Shown here: positions 8,768 through 19,949 of the stretch, piece by piece
Position numbering within the stretch: the first letter of the stretch is position 1
Layout of the letters: every line of letters begins with the position of its first letter
Assembly (NCBI RefSeq): GCF_000720485.1
Contig: NZ_JOAX01000001.1
Span: forward strand, 310,001 to 374,000
DNA from: Streptomyces ochraceiscleroticus
GTDB lineage: Bacteria > Actinomycetota > Actinomycetes > Streptomycetales > Streptomycetaceae
Length of the DNA: 64,000 nt
Reading direction: 5' to 3'
Translations under genes and position numbers: made by a program
The notes under the pieces: model-generated
Database searches by the model: none
What the model saw: only the letters and a program-made list of their open reading frames with translations
Told to the model about the DNA's origin: nothing

Positions 8768-9793
8768 TCAGTGGTCGTGCGGCCCCGGCCGGTGTACCGG
8801 TCCGTGCGTGTCGGCGCAGTGGGCGCCGGAGGGCTGGTCCGCGGTGTCCGGGGCCTGGCGGTCCCCGATGCGCAGCAGCTCCCCGCCGCTGTCCTGTTCG
8901 CCCAGGTGGTCGACCTGGAGCGTGGCGTGCGTGATGCCGTACTCCGCGGCGAGCAGCTCCTGCAGCGTCCGGCGGACCTTGTGGCAGTCGCCGCCCGGCG
9001 CGACCAGGACGTGCGCGGAGAGCGCGGGGTCGCCGGAGGTGATCTCCCAGATGTGCAGGTCGTGGATCTCCACGACCTGGTCGGCGGCGACCAGCCGGTC
9101 GCCCAGCGCGTCCGGGTCCACCCCGGCGGGCGCGGCCTCCATGAAGATCCGGCCCGAGTCGCGGACCAGGCCGATACCGGCCTTGAGCATCAGCGCGACC
9201 ACGAGCAGCGACGCGATGGCGTCCGCCCGGGCGAAGCCGGTGGTCAGCACGACCGCACCGGCCACCGCCGTGGCGATGAAGCCGAAGAGGTCGGTGAGGA
9301 TGTGCTGGTAGGCGCCCTCGACGTTCAGGCTGGAGCGGTTGGCCTTGGAGATGCACCAGGTCGCGACGAGGTTCACCACGACCCCGGCGAGGGCGGTGAC
9401 CAGGACCAGGCCGCCGGTGACCTCGGGCGGTTCGACGAGCCGGTGGACCGCCTCGTACGCCAGCCAGACCGACAGCACCAGCAGCGTGACGCCGTTGGCC
9501 TGCGCGGAGAGGATCTCGGCGCGCTTGAGGCCGTACGTGTAACCGCCGCGGGCCGGGCGGGCCGCCAGCCGCATGGCGATCAGCGCGAGCACGATCGAGG
9601 CGGCGTCGGTGAGCATGTGGGCGGCGTCGGAGATCAGCGCCAGGGACCGGGCGACGAAGCCGATCACGACCTCGACGGCCATGAAGGCGGTGATCAGGAT
9701 CAGCGCGGCCCGCAGCCAGCGGCGGTCCGCGTCCGCGGCCACCGTGTGCGAGTGGCCCGAGTGATCACCGTGCGCGTGGGCGTGCCCCGCCAT
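8768..9793 (-). CDS. CDF family zinc/divalent cation exporter (CzcD/ZitB-like)
   Basis: A 341-aa inner-membrane cation/proton antiporter that removes Zn(II) or related metals. It has a His-rich N-terminus (AGHAHAHGDHSGHSH) and six predicted helices. The site motif LISDAAHMLTDAAS supplies HxxxD in helix II, and a second HxxxD (HILTDLFGF) lies in helix V. A cytoplasmic domain contains VVEIHDLHIWEI and the His-rich tail GPVHRPGPHDH. GGAGGGAG precedes ATG 9793 at good spacing, so I did not use upstream in-frame starts. Zinc control is plausible, but no Zur-like box was seen in front of it. Confidence 0.93.
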   Translation of the reverse strand: MAGHAHAHGDHSGHSHTVAADADRRWLRAALILITAFMAVEVVIGFVARSLALISDAAHMLTDAASIVLALIAMRLAARPARGGYTYGLKRAEILSAQANGVTLLVLSVWLAYEAVHRLVEPPEVTGGLVLVTALAGVVVNLVATWCISKANRSSLNVEGAYQHILTDLFGFIATAVAGAVVLTTGFARADAIASLLVVALMLKAGIGLVRDSGRIFMEAAPAGVDPDALGDRLVAADQVVEIHDLHIWEITSGDPALSAHVLVAPGGDCHKVRRTLQELLAAEYGITHATLQVDHLGEQDSGGELLRIGDRQAPDTADQPSGAHCADTHGPVHRPGPHDH

Positions 9794-10039
9794 GGCCCAC
9801 TCCCTCCTGCGTCGGGCGGCATGCTGCCGCAAAGGCGCTCGAACGAAGCAAACCGCACTTCGGCAAAAGATCCAAAGGCTGCATCGGTACCCGTTGTCAT
9901 TCCCCCGGCAGTTGCGCATCGCCGCAGGTCAGCGCGGTGTGTCCGAACGGAATGCGGAGGCGGTCTTGAAAGCGCGCCGGGCAGGAACGATCTTGGTGAG
10001 GACCGCAGGACCCCACCCACACACTCCCAGGGAGCGTTC

Positions 10040-11272
10040 TTGGCCGCGAACCGAGAAGCGCCGAACCGAGAAGCGCCGGACATACTGTCGCCGGAGTTCA
10101 TGGCGGATCCGTACGCCGCGTACCGCGTCATGCGTGACGACTTCCCGCTGCTCCACCACGAGCCCACCCAGAGCTACATCGTCTCTCGCTACGAGGACGT
10201 CGAACGGGCCTTCAAGGACCCGGCGTTCACCACCGAGAACTACGACTGGCAGCTCGAGCCGGTGCACGGCCGGACCATCCTGCAGATGAGCGGCCGCGAG
10301 CACTCCGTGCGCCGGGCGCTGGTCGCGCCCGCCTTCCGCGGCGTCCCCCTCCAGGAGACCTTCCAGCCGGTCATCGAGCGCAACGCGCGCGAGCTGATCG
10401 ACGGCTTCCGCGACGCGGGCCGGGCCGACCTCGTCGCAGAGTTCGCGACCCGCTTCCCGGTCAACGTCATCGTCGACATGCTCGGCCTGGACCGCGCCGA
10501 CTACGACCGTTTCCACCGCTGGTACACCGCGATCATCGGCTTCCTCGGCAACCTCAGCCAGGACCCGGACGTGGCCGCGGCCGGGCTGCGGACGCAGCAG
10601 GAGTTCGCCGCGTACATGCTGCCGATCATCCGGGAGCGGCGCGCGAACCCCGGCGACGATCTGCTCTCCACGCTGTGCACCGCGGAGATCGACGGTACGG
10701 CGATGAGCGACGAGGACATCAAGGCGTTCTGCAGCCTGCTGCTGGCCGCGGGCGGCGAGACCACCGACAAGGCGATCTCCAGCGTCATGCACAACCTGCT
10801 GCGCCACCCGGAGCAGCTCGCCGCCGTGCGGGAGGACCGGTCGCTGATCGAGCGGGCCTTCGCCGAGACGCTGCGGTACACGCCCCCGGTGCACATGATC
10901 ATGCGGCAGCCGGCGGAGGACGTCGTGATCGGCGGCGGCAAGGTGCCCGCCGGGGCCACCGTGACCTGCCTGATCGGCGCGGCGGGCCGGGACGACCGGC
11001 GGTACGCGGACCCGGACACCTTCAACATCTTCCGCGACGACCTGAAGACGACGACGGCCTTCTCCGCCGCCGCCGATCACCTGGCCTTCGCGCTCGGCCG
11101 GCACTTCTGCGTCGGCGCGCTGCTGGCCAAGGCCGAGGTGGAGGCCGGCGTCGGGCAGCTCCTCGACGCGCTGCCGGACATGGTGATCGAGGACGGCTAC
11201 ACCCCGCGCGAGCAGGGCGTCTTCACCCGCGGCCTGGACGCGCTGCCGGTCCGCTTCACGCCGGTGGGCTGA
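10040..11272 (+). CDS. Cytochrome P450 (410 aa)
   Basis: A soluble bacterial P450 monooxygenase. It has the I-helix oxygen-activation motif LLLAAGGETTDKAI, the K-helix ExxR in AETLRYTPP, and the heme loop FALGRHFCVG with its Cys ligand. The heme loop is slightly atypical because Ala replaces the usual Gly after Phe. I chose TTG 10040 because AGGGAG lies 5 nt upstream and gives a normal-length protein; ATG 10100 is the alternative and would cut the N-terminus. Near the start, the peptide repeat NREAP-NREAP is encoded by a 15-bp direct repeat. No ferredoxin is adjacent, and the substrate cannot be inferred. It converges with the conservon P450. Confidence 0.9.
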   Translation: MAANREAPNREAPDILSPEFMADPYAAYRVMRDDFPLLHHEPTQSYIVSRYEDVERAFKDPAFTTENYDWQLEPVHGRTILQMSGREHSVRRALVAPAFRGVPLQETFQPVIERNARELIDGFRDAGRADLVAEFATRFPVNVIVDMLGLDRADYDRFHRWYTAIIGFLGNLSQDPDVAAAGLRTQQEFAAYMLPIIRERRANPGDDLLSTLCTAEIDGTAMSDEDIKAFCSLLLAAGGETTDKAISSVMHNLLRHPEQLAAVREDRSLIERAFAETLRYTPPVHMIMRQPAEDVVIGGGKVPAGATVTCLIGAAGRDDRRYADPDTFNIFRDDLKTTTAFSAAADHLAFALGRHFCVGALLAKAEVEAGVGQLLDALPDMVIEDGYTPREQGVFTRGLDALPVRFTPVG

Positions 11273-11286
11273 GGCGGGCGGGCAAA

Positions 11287-11315
11287 GGGCCGTACGGGTA
11301 CGCCCCGTACGGCCC
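11287..11315. terminator. Bidirectional hairpin between two P450 genes
   Basis: GGGCCGTACGGG (11287-11298) pairs perfectly with 11304-11315 around a 5-nt loop, between the converging P450 genes. Confidence 0.8.
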
Positions 11316-11344
11316 GTGCCCCGGACAGCGGACCTCAGGCCGGG

Positions 11345-12595
11345 TCAGGCGGGCCCCGGCGTGTACGTAGGCGTGAATGTCACCGGCAGGCCCGTCAGCC
11401 CGCGCATCCACAGCGACGGGTGCCAGACCAGGTCCGCGTCGGGCACCGCGAGCACCACGTCGGGCAGCCGGTCCAGCAGTACTTCCACCGCCGCCCGCGC
11501 GATCACCTCCGCTAGCTGCGGAGCCGGGTAGGGGCAGGCGTGCTCGCCGTGGCTGAACGCCATGTGCGCCTGGTTGCCGTCGGCGTGCGCCGCGGTGAAG
11601 TCCGGCCGCACCAGCGGGTCGTTGTTGGCCGCGGCCAGCCCCAGTACGAGCAGGTCACCGGCCTTGATGCGGTGGCCGCCGAGCTGGGTGTCGCGGGCCG
11701 CCCAGCGCCCGATGAAGTTCTGCGTGGGGGTGTCCTCCCACAGCACCTCGTTCAGCGCCTGGCCCACGCTGCGCCGCCCACCGGTCAGGCTGACCGCGAA
11801 CCGGTCGTCGGTCAGCATCAGCCGCAGCGTGTTGCCGATCCAGTTGGCGGTCGGCTGCTGCGCCGCGGCCATCACCACCAGCAGGTCGATGACCACCTCC
11901 TCGGCGGTCAGTCCCGCCGCGTGGGCCAGCAGCCGCGAGGGGACGTCGGGACCGGGCCGCCCGCGCTTCACGCGGACCAGCCGCGCCATCCGGGCCGCGA
12001 CCCGCTGGTGCGCGTCGATCGCGCCGTCGCCCACGTCCAGCGACTCGGCGATGTCCCGCACCAGGTCCGGCACTTCGCCTGTCGGCGCGCCGTACAGCTC
12101 GGCGACGACCAGCAGCGGCAGCCGCAGCGCGTACTCGGCCATCAGGTCCGCTTCGCCGCGCCCGGCGAAGGAGTCGACCAGCCCGTCCGCGATGCGTTCG
12201 CAGATCTGCCGCAGCTCGAACTGGTCGATGGCCAGCAGCGCGTCGCTGATCGCCCCGGCCCGGCGCTGGTGCTCGGCTCCCTCGGCGAACATCACCGACG
12301 GCTGGTACCCGACGAACGGCAGCAGCGGCCAGTCGTCCGGCACCTGGTCCCAGGCGTGCCAGCGGCGCGAGTCGCGGGCGAACAGCTCGGGGTCGGAGGT
12401 GACCTGGTGCAGCTCGCGGTAGCCGATCACGAACCAGGCCGGGAAGCCGCCGTCCAGCAGGATCGGTACGACCGCGCCGTGCCGGCTGCGCATCTCCCGG
12501 TACAGCCGGGCCGGATCGCCGCTCAGCCCCTCGCCGTACAGCGGTACGGCCCCGGCGGTCACGGGGCAGCCGGCGGTCTGCGGCGCTTCGGTCAC
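11345..12595 (-). CDS. Conservon cytochrome P450, CYP157-like with ExxW
   Basis: The last gene of the conservon, 416 aa. The heme loop FSHGEHACPYP (Cys354) is intact. The K-helix ExxR is replaced by E283-V-L-W286, the ExxW form known in Streptomyces CYP156/CYP157 conservon P450s. The I-helix reads MAAAQQPTANW instead of AGxxT. The GTG start at 12595 has AGGAGGG upstream. The gene lies 34 bp after the GTPase, so it is probably co-transcribed. The odd motifs make ordinary monooxygenase activity uncertain; family members are proposed to act with the conservon signalling complex. Confidence 0.92.
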   Translation of the reverse strand: MTEAPQTAGCPVTAGAVPLYGEGLSGDPARLYREMRSRHGAVVPILLDGGFPAWFVIGYRELHQVTSDPELFARDSRRWHAWDQVPDDWPLLPFVGYQPSVMFAEGAEHQRRAGAISDALLAIDQFELRQICERIADGLVDSFAGRGEADLMAEYALRLPLLVVAELYGAPTGEVPDLVRDIAESLDVGDGAIDAHQRVAARMARLVRVKRGRPGPDVPSRLLAHAAGLTAEEVVIDLLVVMAAAQQPTANWIGNTLRLMLTDDRFAVSLTGGRRSVGQALNEVLWEDTPTQNFIGRWAARDTQLGGHRIKAGDLLVLGLAAANNDPLVRPDFTAAHADGNQAHMAFSHGEHACPYPAPQLAEVIARAAVEVLLDRLPDVVLAVPDADLVWHPSLWMRGLTGLPVTFTPTYTPGPA

Positions 12596-12629
12596 GGTGC
12601 ACCCTCCTGAACTCGGGTCGTGCGATGGG

Positions 12630-13247
12630 TCACTGGGCGGCGAGCGCGTACAGGTGGCGGACGAGGGAGATCAGCACCTGCTTGCTGGACTCCCTGTCGC
12701 GGGCGTCGCAGGAGACCAGCGGGACGTGCGGGGAGAGGTCCAGCGCGTCCCGGATCTGCTCCAGGGTGTGCTGCTCGCCGCCGAAGTCGTTGTGCGCGAC
12801 GATGAACGGCATCCCGTGCGCCTCCAGGCGGTCGATCGCGTACCAGGAGTCGTGCAGCCGCCGGGTGTCGACCAGCACCACGGCGCCCAGCGTCCCCGCG
12901 AAGAGCCGGTCCCACAGGAACCAGAAACGCTCCTGGCCGGGGGCGCCGAAGAGGTACAGGACGTTGCGGTCGTTGATCGTGATGCGGCCGAAGTCGAAGG
13001 CGACGGTGGTCGTCGACTTGGCCTCGACGCCGGCCGGGTCGTCCACGCCGACGCCCGCCTGGGTCATCGTCTCCTCGGTGTTGAGGGGGCGGATCTCGCT
13101 GACCGAGCGGACCATGGTGGTCTTGCCGACGCCGAAACCGCCGACGATCACGATCTTCAGGCCGTTGTCGGCGGACTGGTGCAGCGGGGCCCGTACGTCC
13201 TCCTCCAAGGTGGCGCCGGCCGCGCCGTCAGAGACGTTGGAGTGCAT
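12630..13247 (-). CDS. cvnD: Conservon small GTPase (CvnD)
   Basis: A 205-aa Ras-like/MglA-like GTP-binding protein. The P-loop is GGFGVGKT (36-43), the switch II/G3-like element is FGAPGQERF (about 100-108), and AHND (151-154) stands for the NKxD guanine motif. In conservons the CvnA-D proteins form a membrane complex likened to a eukaryotic G-protein-coupled system (family knowledge). The start overlaps the end of the DUF742 gene by 20 bp, indicating translational coupling. Confidence 0.93.
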   Translation of the reverse strand: MHSNVSDGAAGATLEEDVRAPLHQSADNGLKIVIVGGFGVGKTTMVRSVSEIRPLNTEETMTQAGVGVDDPAGVEAKSTTTVAFDFGRITINDRNVLYLFGAPGQERFWFLWDRLFAGTLGAVVLVDTRRLHDSWYAIDRLEAHGMPFIVAHNDFGGEQHTLEQIRDALDLSPHVPLVSCDARDRESSKQVLISLVRHLYALAAQ

Positions 13248-13581
13248 CGAGCACCTCCTTCAGCAGGTCGGGTTCGGGCAGCTCGGCCCGGGCGGCCGTG
13301 CGCGGATGGCGGGCGGTGATCCGGCCCGTGTCGAGCAGGTCGGTCAGCAGGATCCGTACGACGCTCACCGGCAGCCGCAGCGCCGCCGACAGCTCCACGA
13401 CCGCCGTCGGGCGCCGGGCCAGCTCCAGGATGCGGACGTGCTCGGACTGCATGCCGGGTGCCGGCTCGCACTCGGCCACGATCAGCGTGACCAGGTCGAA
13501 GCGGCTCCCGGCGGCCCGGCTGCGGCCGCCGGTGACGGTGTAGAGGCGGTCCGGGTCGTCGTCCGGACCGAGCGGGCTCAC
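13228..13581 (-). CDS. cvnC: DUF742 protein (CvnC)
   Basis: A 117-aa DUF742 protein with a predicted winged-helix-like core. It contains the family signature RLYTVTGGRSRA near the start, then FDLVTLI, and LPVSVVRILLTDLLDTGRI in the second half. It is the third conservon gene. Its ATG overlaps the roadblock gene stop by 4 bp, and its end overlaps cvnD. The exact biochemical role is unknown; it is taken to be part of the CvnA-D assembly. Confidence 0.92.
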   Translation of the reverse strand: MSPLGPDDDPDRLYTVTGGRSRAAGSRFDLVTLIVAECEPAPGMQSEHVRILELARRPTAVVELSAALRLPVSVVRILLTDLLDTGRITARHPRTAARAELPEPDLLKEVLDALQRL

Positions 13582-14006
13582 GCCGGCCGGCCCGGCAGGC
13601 CGGTGCCGCCGTCCTCGCGGGGCGCGGCGCTGAGGTACTCGCCGATCTGCTCGACCAGTTCGTTCATGTTGAAGCCGATCACGCCGACGTCGGCGTCCTC
13701 GACGGCGACCACGGCCAGGTGCGCGCCGTGCCCGGCCTCGACGATGAAGAGGATGCCGCCGTGGAACTCGGTCATCGCCTGCCGCACTCCGCCGCTGCCG
13801 TCACCGAACTCCACGGACGCGCCGTGCGACAGCGACTGGATGCCGGAGGCGATCGCGGCGAGCTGGTCGGCCTGGTCGACGCTCAGGTCCCGGGAGTGGC
13901 AGAGCTTGAGGCCGTCGCGGGACAGCACCAGCGCGTGCCGGGCGCCCGGCGTCTTCTGCAGGAGGTTCTCCAGCAGCCAGTCCAGGCGGTTGTCGGTGGT
14001 GTTCAT
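13578..14006 (-). CDS. cvnB: Roadblock/LC7 domain protein (CvnB)
   Basis: A 142-aa roadblock/LC7 protein, the family that acts as partner or regulator of small MglA-like GTPases. Visible signatures are LDWLLENLLQKTPGARHALVLSRDGL and the second strand set GAHLAVVAVEDADVGVIGFNMNELVEQIG. The start overlaps the cvnA stop by 4 bp and the stop overlaps the cvnC start by 4 bp. Confidence 0.94.
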   Translation of the reverse strand: MNTTDNRLDWLLENLLQKTPGARHALVLSRDGLKLCHSRDLSVDQADQLAAIASGIQSLSHGASVEFGDGSGGVRQAMTEFHGGILFIVEAGHGAHLAVVAVEDADVGVIGFNMNELVEQIGEYLSAAPREDGGTGLPGRPA

Positions 14007-15676
14007 CGGGGATCGTCCTTCGGGGCGTTTTCGGGGGCGGTGGGCCGGGCGGGCGGGGCCTCGCCCTGCACGGCCCGGCGGAAGGAGCGCAGGCGCGCCG
14101 CTGACTCCTCGTGGGAGCGGCCGCGAGTGCGTCCGGTGGCCTGCGGGACCTGCGGGATGGGCGCGCCGGCCAGGGTCTGGCCGCGGCGCCGCTTGGGCAG
14201 TCCGCTCGGTCCGTACTCCGTCGCGGGCGCCGGGGCGGCGCCGCGCGGCGCGGGCACGTCGGGCACGCCCCGGTCCTGGGGCGCGCTCCCGCCGTGCGGG
14301 TCGTCCGGGCCCCGCGACGCGCCCCCGTCGCGCGCGGCGCCCGTGTCCCGGTCGGGGACGGTGGGGCGGTGGCCGGTGGTTTCCCGCGCTGCGCCGGCCC
14401 CGGAGGCGGGGCGGGTTTCACGGGCGGCGGGCCGGTCGGGTACGTCGCTTCCGCGCGGGTGGCGTTCGCGCACGCCGGTGTCGTGCGCGTCCCGTTCGTG
14501 CACCTCGCGCGCCTGCGCGTCGTGCGCGGCGCGCAGGCCCGCGACGGGCACCTCGGGGACCTCGGTCCGGCCGCCGGCCGGCTTGGGCGGCGGCTGGGTG
14601 ATGAGCTGCTGCGGGATCAGCACGACCACGCTCGTACCGCCGCGGGCCGACGGGCGGAACGAGACGGTCAGGCCGTGCTTGCCGGCCAGGCAGCCGACGA
14701 CGGCGAGGCCGAGCCGGGTGCCGGACAGCGACATCAGGTCCAGCGTCTTGGCGGACACCGCGGCCTCGGCGCTGCGCAGCGCCGTCTCGGTCATGACCAG
14801 GCCGCTGTCCTCGACGCTGACCACGACGCCGGCCTGCGCTTCCTCGACGTACACGTGCACCGGCGAGGTGGGCGGCGAGAAAGAGGTGGCGTTGTCCATG
14901 ATCTCGGCGAGCGCGTGCATGACGCCCTCGGCCGCGTGCCCGGCCACCGCCGCGGTACTGCTGCTGTGCAGCCGCACCCGGCGGTAGGCGCTGATCCGGC
15001 CCATCGCGCCGCGCAGGATGCTCTCCATGGCGATCGGCTTGTTCCAGCGGCGGCCGGAGCGGGCGCCGGTCAGTACGGCGATGCTGTCCGCCAGCCGGCC
15101 CGCCTGCGCGGTGGTGTGGTCCAGCTTCAGCAGGTCGCCGAGGACCTCCTCGCCGTGCCGGTGCTCCATCTCGCGGAGGTCGGCGAGCATGCTGGTGGCC
15201 AGCGCCTGGACGCGGCCCGCGGCGCTGGCGCAGGCGGACATCGCCGCGGCCCGCATCCGCTCGCCGCGGCCGACCTCGGTGGCCAGCGTCTCCACGATCC
15301 GGCGGTGCGCCTCGTCGGCGGGCATCGGGGTGTGGCCGAGCGCGGTGTCCACCGAGGCGCCGTCGCGCAGCCGGGCCACGACCGCGGGCAGCGTCTCGTC
15401 CGCGAGCCGGTCGGCGGCGGCCGCCAGCTCCGCGATCCGGGCGCGGTGCCGGGCGCTGGTGCGCACCGCGTACACCGTGACCGCGAGCAGCGCGCTCAGC
15501 ACCACCGCCACCGTGCCGCAGCCCCACGCCAGCCCGGTGCGCAGCGCCGCCGGGCCCGCGAGCACCGCCCACAGGACGGCGCCGCCGGTCACGACGAGGG
15601 CGACGAGGAACGCGTACAGCGCCGCCACCACGGGCGGGCGTGCGCGCTGCGGGCGGGCGGGTGTCTGAGCTGTCAT
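14003..15676 (-). CDS. cvnA: Sensor histidine-kinase-like membrane protein (CvnA)
   Basis: The first conservon gene, 557 aa. Two N-terminal membrane helices (VVAALYAFLVALVVTGGAVL and GTVAVVLSALLAVTVYAV) bracket a short extracytoplasmic loop. A coiled HisKA-like region follows, then an HATPase_c domain with its N-box in ALAEIMDNATSFS and a G-box GTRLGLAVV. A long Pro/Arg/Asp-rich disordered tail of about 170 residues ends the protein. I chose ATG 15676 because GAGGAC precedes it, while the upstream ATG at 15709 lacks a ribosome site. It is the presumed signal-input component of the GTPase complex. No classical response regulator is nearby. Confidence 0.92.
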   Translation of the reverse strand: MTAQTPARPQRARPPVVAALYAFLVALVVTGGAVLWAVLAGPAALRTGLAWGCGTVAVVLSALLAVTVYAVRTSARHRARIAELAAAADRLADETLPAVVARLRDGASVDTALGHTPMPADEAHRRIVETLATEVGRGERMRAAAMSACASAAGRVQALATSMLADLREMEHRHGEEVLGDLLKLDHTTAQAGRLADSIAVLTGARSGRRWNKPIAMESILRGAMGRISAYRRVRLHSSSTAAVAGHAAEGVMHALAEIMDNATSFSPPTSPVHVYVEEAQAGVVVSVEDSGLVMTETALRSAEAAVSAKTLDLMSLSGTRLGLAVVGCLAGKHGLTVSFRPSARGGTSVVVLIPQQLITQPPPKPAGGRTEVPEVPVAGLRAAHDAQAREVHERDAHDTGVRERHPRGSDVPDRPAARETRPASGAGAARETTGHRPTVPDRDTGAARDGGASRGPDDPHGGSAPQDRGVPDVPAPRGAAPAPATEYGPSGLPKRRRGQTLAGAPIPQVPQATGRTRGRSHEESAARLRSFRRAVQGEAPPARPTAPENAPKDDPR

Positions 15677-15882
15677 CAAACGGGTCCTCGGGCGGTCGCG
15701 GCATGGCAAACGGGCCCTGCGGGCGCAGGAGAAGCGAAGATCGGAAGAACCCTATCCGCTTCCTACCGGCGAGCAACTTCCGCGTAGTGACAATGTTTTG
15801 ACGTCCCGTCCATGCCGGAATTCCCGATGTGTCACCAGGTGTGCCGCGACTCGTGGGCGAGTGTCACGCCCCCGACTCTTGT

Positions 15883-15897
15883 TGAACATGATTATCA
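15883..15897 (+). promoter_or_regulatory. Zur-like box
   Basis: TGAACATGATTATCA matches the actinobacterial Zur-box pattern TGAaAATgATTtTCA at 13 of 15 positions. It ends 18 bp before the start codon of a COG0523 metallochaperone, a typical Zur target. Sequence match and context only. Confidence 0.7.
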
Positions 15898-15915
15898 TCT
15901 GCTACTGTCCCCGGC

Positions 15916-17109
<1,194 letters not shown>

Positions 17110-17212
17110 ACCCGGGGATGTCCGGCGGGCCTGGCAGCCCTCGTCGGGCATCCCCGAAAACCGGGCGGCGGCGGGCGCCGGAGAACTGCGGTCCGGCGCC
17201 CGCCCCGCCCGT

Positions 17213-17253
17213 CGCCTTACGGACCGGCGCCTGTCCTGCCGGTCCGTAAGGCG
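17213..17253. terminator. Strong bidirectional hairpin
   Basis: A 16-bp perfect inverted repeat (17213-17228 against 17238-17253, core GCCTTACGGACCGGC) with a 9-nt loop lies between the convergent metallochaperone and phosphoketolase genes. Confidence 0.85.
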
Positions 17254-17265
17254 TGCGGTACGCCC

Positions 17266-19740
17266 CTAGTACGGCCACTTCCAGTCCGCCACCTCCGGCA
17301 TGTCGGTTCCGCGTTCGCGGATGTAGGCGTGGTGGCGGGTGCGGGCGTCCTGCATCTGCTGGCGCAGCGCCGTGGCTCGTACGGCGAGGCCCGGCACCCG
17401 GTCGATGACGTCCATGACCAGCCGGTACCGGTCCAAGTCGTTGATCACCACCATGTCGAAGGGCGTGGTCGTGGTGCCGTGCTCCTTGAAGCCGCGCACG
17501 TGCAGGTTGGCGTGGCCGGTGCGGCGGTAGGCGAGCCGGTGGATCAGCCAGGGGTAGCCGTGGTACGCGAAGATCACCGGCCGGTCGGGGGTGAACAGCG
17601 CGTCGTACTCGGCGTCCTTCATGCCGTGCGGATGGTCCTCGCTGGGCAGCAGCCGCGCGATGTCCACGACGTTGACCACCCGTACGGCGAGGTCGGGCAG
17701 GTGCTCGCGGAGCAGCGCGGCGGCGGCCAGTACCTCCTGGGTCGGTACGTCGCCCGCGCACGCGAGCACCACGTCCGGGGAGTCACCGTCGCGCTCGGTG
17801 CCCGCCCACTCCCACACGCCCGCGCCCCGCGCGCAGTGCGCGATCGCCTGGTCCATGTCCAGCCAGTCGAAGGTGGGCTGCTTGCCCGCCACGATGACGT
17901 TGACGTAGTCCCGGCTGCGCAGCGCGTGATCGGCCACGGAGAGCAGGGTGTTGGTGTCCGGCGGCAGATAGACCCGCACAGCTGGCGGGTACTTGTTGAG
18001 CACATGGTCCACGAAGCCCGGGTCCTGGTGCGAGAAGCCGTTGTGGTCCTGGCGCCAGACGTGCGAGCTGAGCAGGTAGTTGAGCGAGGGGATCGGTTGC
18101 CGCCAGGTCAGGCCGCTGGTGACCTTCAGCCACTTGATGTGCTGATTGACCATCGAGTCGACGATGTGCACGAAGGCTTCGTAGCAGGAGAAGAGGCCGT
18201 GCCGGCCGGTGAGGAGATAGCCCTCCAGCCAGCCCTGGCAGGTGTGTTCGGAGAGGATCTCCAGGACGCGGCCGTGCCGGTCCAGGTCCTCGTCGGTCTC
18301 CAGCAGCTTGTCCTGCCAGTTCTTGCCGGATGCCGCGTACACCGCCTGCAGCCGGTTCGACGCGGTCTCGTCCGGGCCCACCAGGCGGAAGTTGCGGCTC
18401 TCGGCGGTGTCGGCCATGACCCGTTCCAGGAGCTGCCCGAGGACCTTGGTCGGCTCGCGCAGCTCGGTACCGGGGTGCTTCACCGGTACGGCGTACTCGC
18501 TCAGCGGCGGCATCGGGAGCGAGCGGGTCAGCCGGCCGCCGTTGGCGTGCGGGTTGGCGCCCAGCCGGCGCGCGCCCTTCGGTACCCAGCGCAGTACGGC
18601 CGGACGCGGCGCGCCCCGCTCGTCGAACAGCTCCTCGGGGCGGTAGGAACGCATCCAGCGCTCCAGTTCGCGCAGGTGGTCGGGGTTCTCGCGGGTGGCG
18701 GCGAGCGGGACCTGATGGGCGCGCCAGGTGCCCTCGACGGGCTTGCCGTCGACCGTGCGCGGGCCGGTCCAGCCCTTGGGCGTACGGAGCACGATCATGG
18801 GCCAGGGCTGCCGGGCGGGCGGGGCGGTGGCGGAGCCGTCCCGCGCGGCGCGCTGGAGGGCGCCGATGCGATCGAGCGCCTGGTCCATGGCGGCGGCCAG
18901 CGCGCGGTGCACGGCCTCCGGCTCGTCACCCGTGACGTAGATCGGGTCGTGGCCGTACCCGCGGAGCAGCGCGTCCAGCTCCTCCTCGGGGAGCCGGGCG
19001 AGCACCGTCGGGTTCGCGATCTTGTAGCCGTTGAGGTGCAGGATCGGCAGGACCGCACCGTCGTGCACCGGGTCCAGGAACTTGTTCGAGTGCCAGGAGG
19101 TGGCCAGCGGGCCGGTCTCCGCCTCGCCGTCACCGACGACGCAGGCCACGAGCAGGTCGGGGTTGTCGAAGGCGGCCCCGTACGCGTGCGAGAGCGAGTA
19201 CCCCAGTTCGCCGCCCTCGTGGATCGACCCCGGCGTCTCGGGCGCGACATGGCTGGGCACCCCGCCGGGGAACGAGAACTGCTTGAACAGCCGGGCCATG
19301 CCCGCCTCGTCCTGGCTGACGTCCGGGTAGATCTCCGAGTAGCTGCCCTCCAGCCAGGACCCGGCGACCACCGCGGGGCCGCCGTGCCCGGGTCCCCAGA
19401 TGCACATCGCGTCCAGGTCGCGTTCGACGATCACCCGGTTGAGGTGGGTGTAGACGAGGTTGAGGCCGGGCGAGGTGCCCCAGTGGCCGAGCAGCCGGGG
19501 CTTGATGTGCTTCGGTACCAGCGGCTCGCTCAGCAGCGGGTTGCTCAGCAGGTAGATCTGGCCCGCGGCGAGGTAGTTCGCCGCCCGCCAGTGGGCGTCC
19601 AGCGTCCGCACGTCCTCGTCGGACAGCGCGGTACCGGATGGTGCGCCCGCGTCGGAGGGCGCCGTGCTCGCGTCGGAGGGTGCCGCGCCCGCCCGCTCGC
19701 CGCTCCTCGTCGCCGTCCCGGTCCCCGGTGCATCCCGCAT
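17266..19740 (-). CDS. xfp: Xylulose-5-phosphate/fructose-6-phosphate phosphoketolase
   Basis: A thiamine-diphosphate enzyme that splits xylulose-5-P (or fructose-6-P) with phosphate to acetyl-P and glyceraldehyde-3-P (or erythrose-4-P). Its 824 aa length is normal. Signatures are [44 protein letters not shown], the ThDP site [25 protein letters not shown]-type sequence ([12 protein letters not shown]) and [13 protein letters not shown]. An extra 40-residue Ala/Ser/Gly N-terminal extension precedes the family start. ATG 19740 has GAGAAGGG upstream. No acetate kinase gene is adjacent. Confidence 0.96.
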   Translation of the reverse strand: MRDAPGTGTATRSGERAGAAPSDASTAPSDAGAPSGTALSDEDVRTLDAHWRAANYLAAGQIYLLSNPLLSEPLVPKHIKPRLLGHWGTSPGLNLVYTHLNRVIVERDLDAMCIWGPGHGGPAVVAGSWLEGSYSEIYPDVSQDEAGMARLFKQFSFPGGVPSHVAPETPGSIHEGGELGYSLSHAYGAAFDNPDLLVACVVGDGEAETGPLATSWHSNKFLDPVHDGAVLPILHLNGYKIANPTVLARLPEEELDALLRGYGHDPIYVTGDEPEAVHRALAAAMDQALDRIGALQRAARDGSATAPPARQPWPMIVLRTPKGWTGPRTVDGKPVEGTWRAHQVPLAATRENPDHLRELERWMRSYRPEELFDERGAPRPAVLRWVPKGARRLGANPHANGGRLTRSLPMPPLSEYAVPVKHPGTELREPTKVLGQLLERVMADTAESRNFRLVGPDETASNRLQAVYAASGKNWQDKLLETDEDLDRHGRVLEILSEHTCQGWLEGYLLTGRHGLFSCYEAFVHIVDSMVNQHIKWLKVTSGLTWRQPIPSLNYLLSSHVWRQDHNGFSHQDPGFVDHVLNKYPPAVRVYLPPDTNTLLSVADHALRSRDYVNVIVAGKQPTFDWLDMDQAIAHCARGAGVWEWAGTERDGDSPDVVLACAGDVPTQEVLAAAALLREHLPDLAVRVVNVVDIARLLPSEDHPHGMKDAEYDALFTPDRPVIFAYHGYPWLIHRLAYRRTGHANLHVRGFKEHGTTTTPFDMVVINDLDRYRLVMDVIDRVPGLAVRATALRQQMQDARTRHHAYIRERGTDMPEVADWKWPY

Positions 19741-19949
19741 GAATCAACCCTTCTCCGGCTTTCCCGTCGAACCGACCCTTCCCATGCTGGGATCCGGGGC
19801 GCCGCCCGGCAACGCAGGATCGGGCCGGGTACGCGGTACCCGTGACCTGGAGAGGAATGCCTGCGCACTGCCTGCGTACCCGGGCGCCGTCCCGTACCGT
19901 GCGACGGAAAGAACCTGAGCAGCCGCTGTACGCAGATGGGGGACGGCCG

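Noticed and set aside
8771..10039. N-terminal extension of the P450 reading frame by about 420 codons
   Set aside because: It is antisense to the CDF transporter, and P450 similarity begins only near 10040-10100.
10040..12595. The two neighbouring P450s as one operon
   Set aside because: They converge with a terminator between them; only the minus-strand P450 belongs to the conservon.
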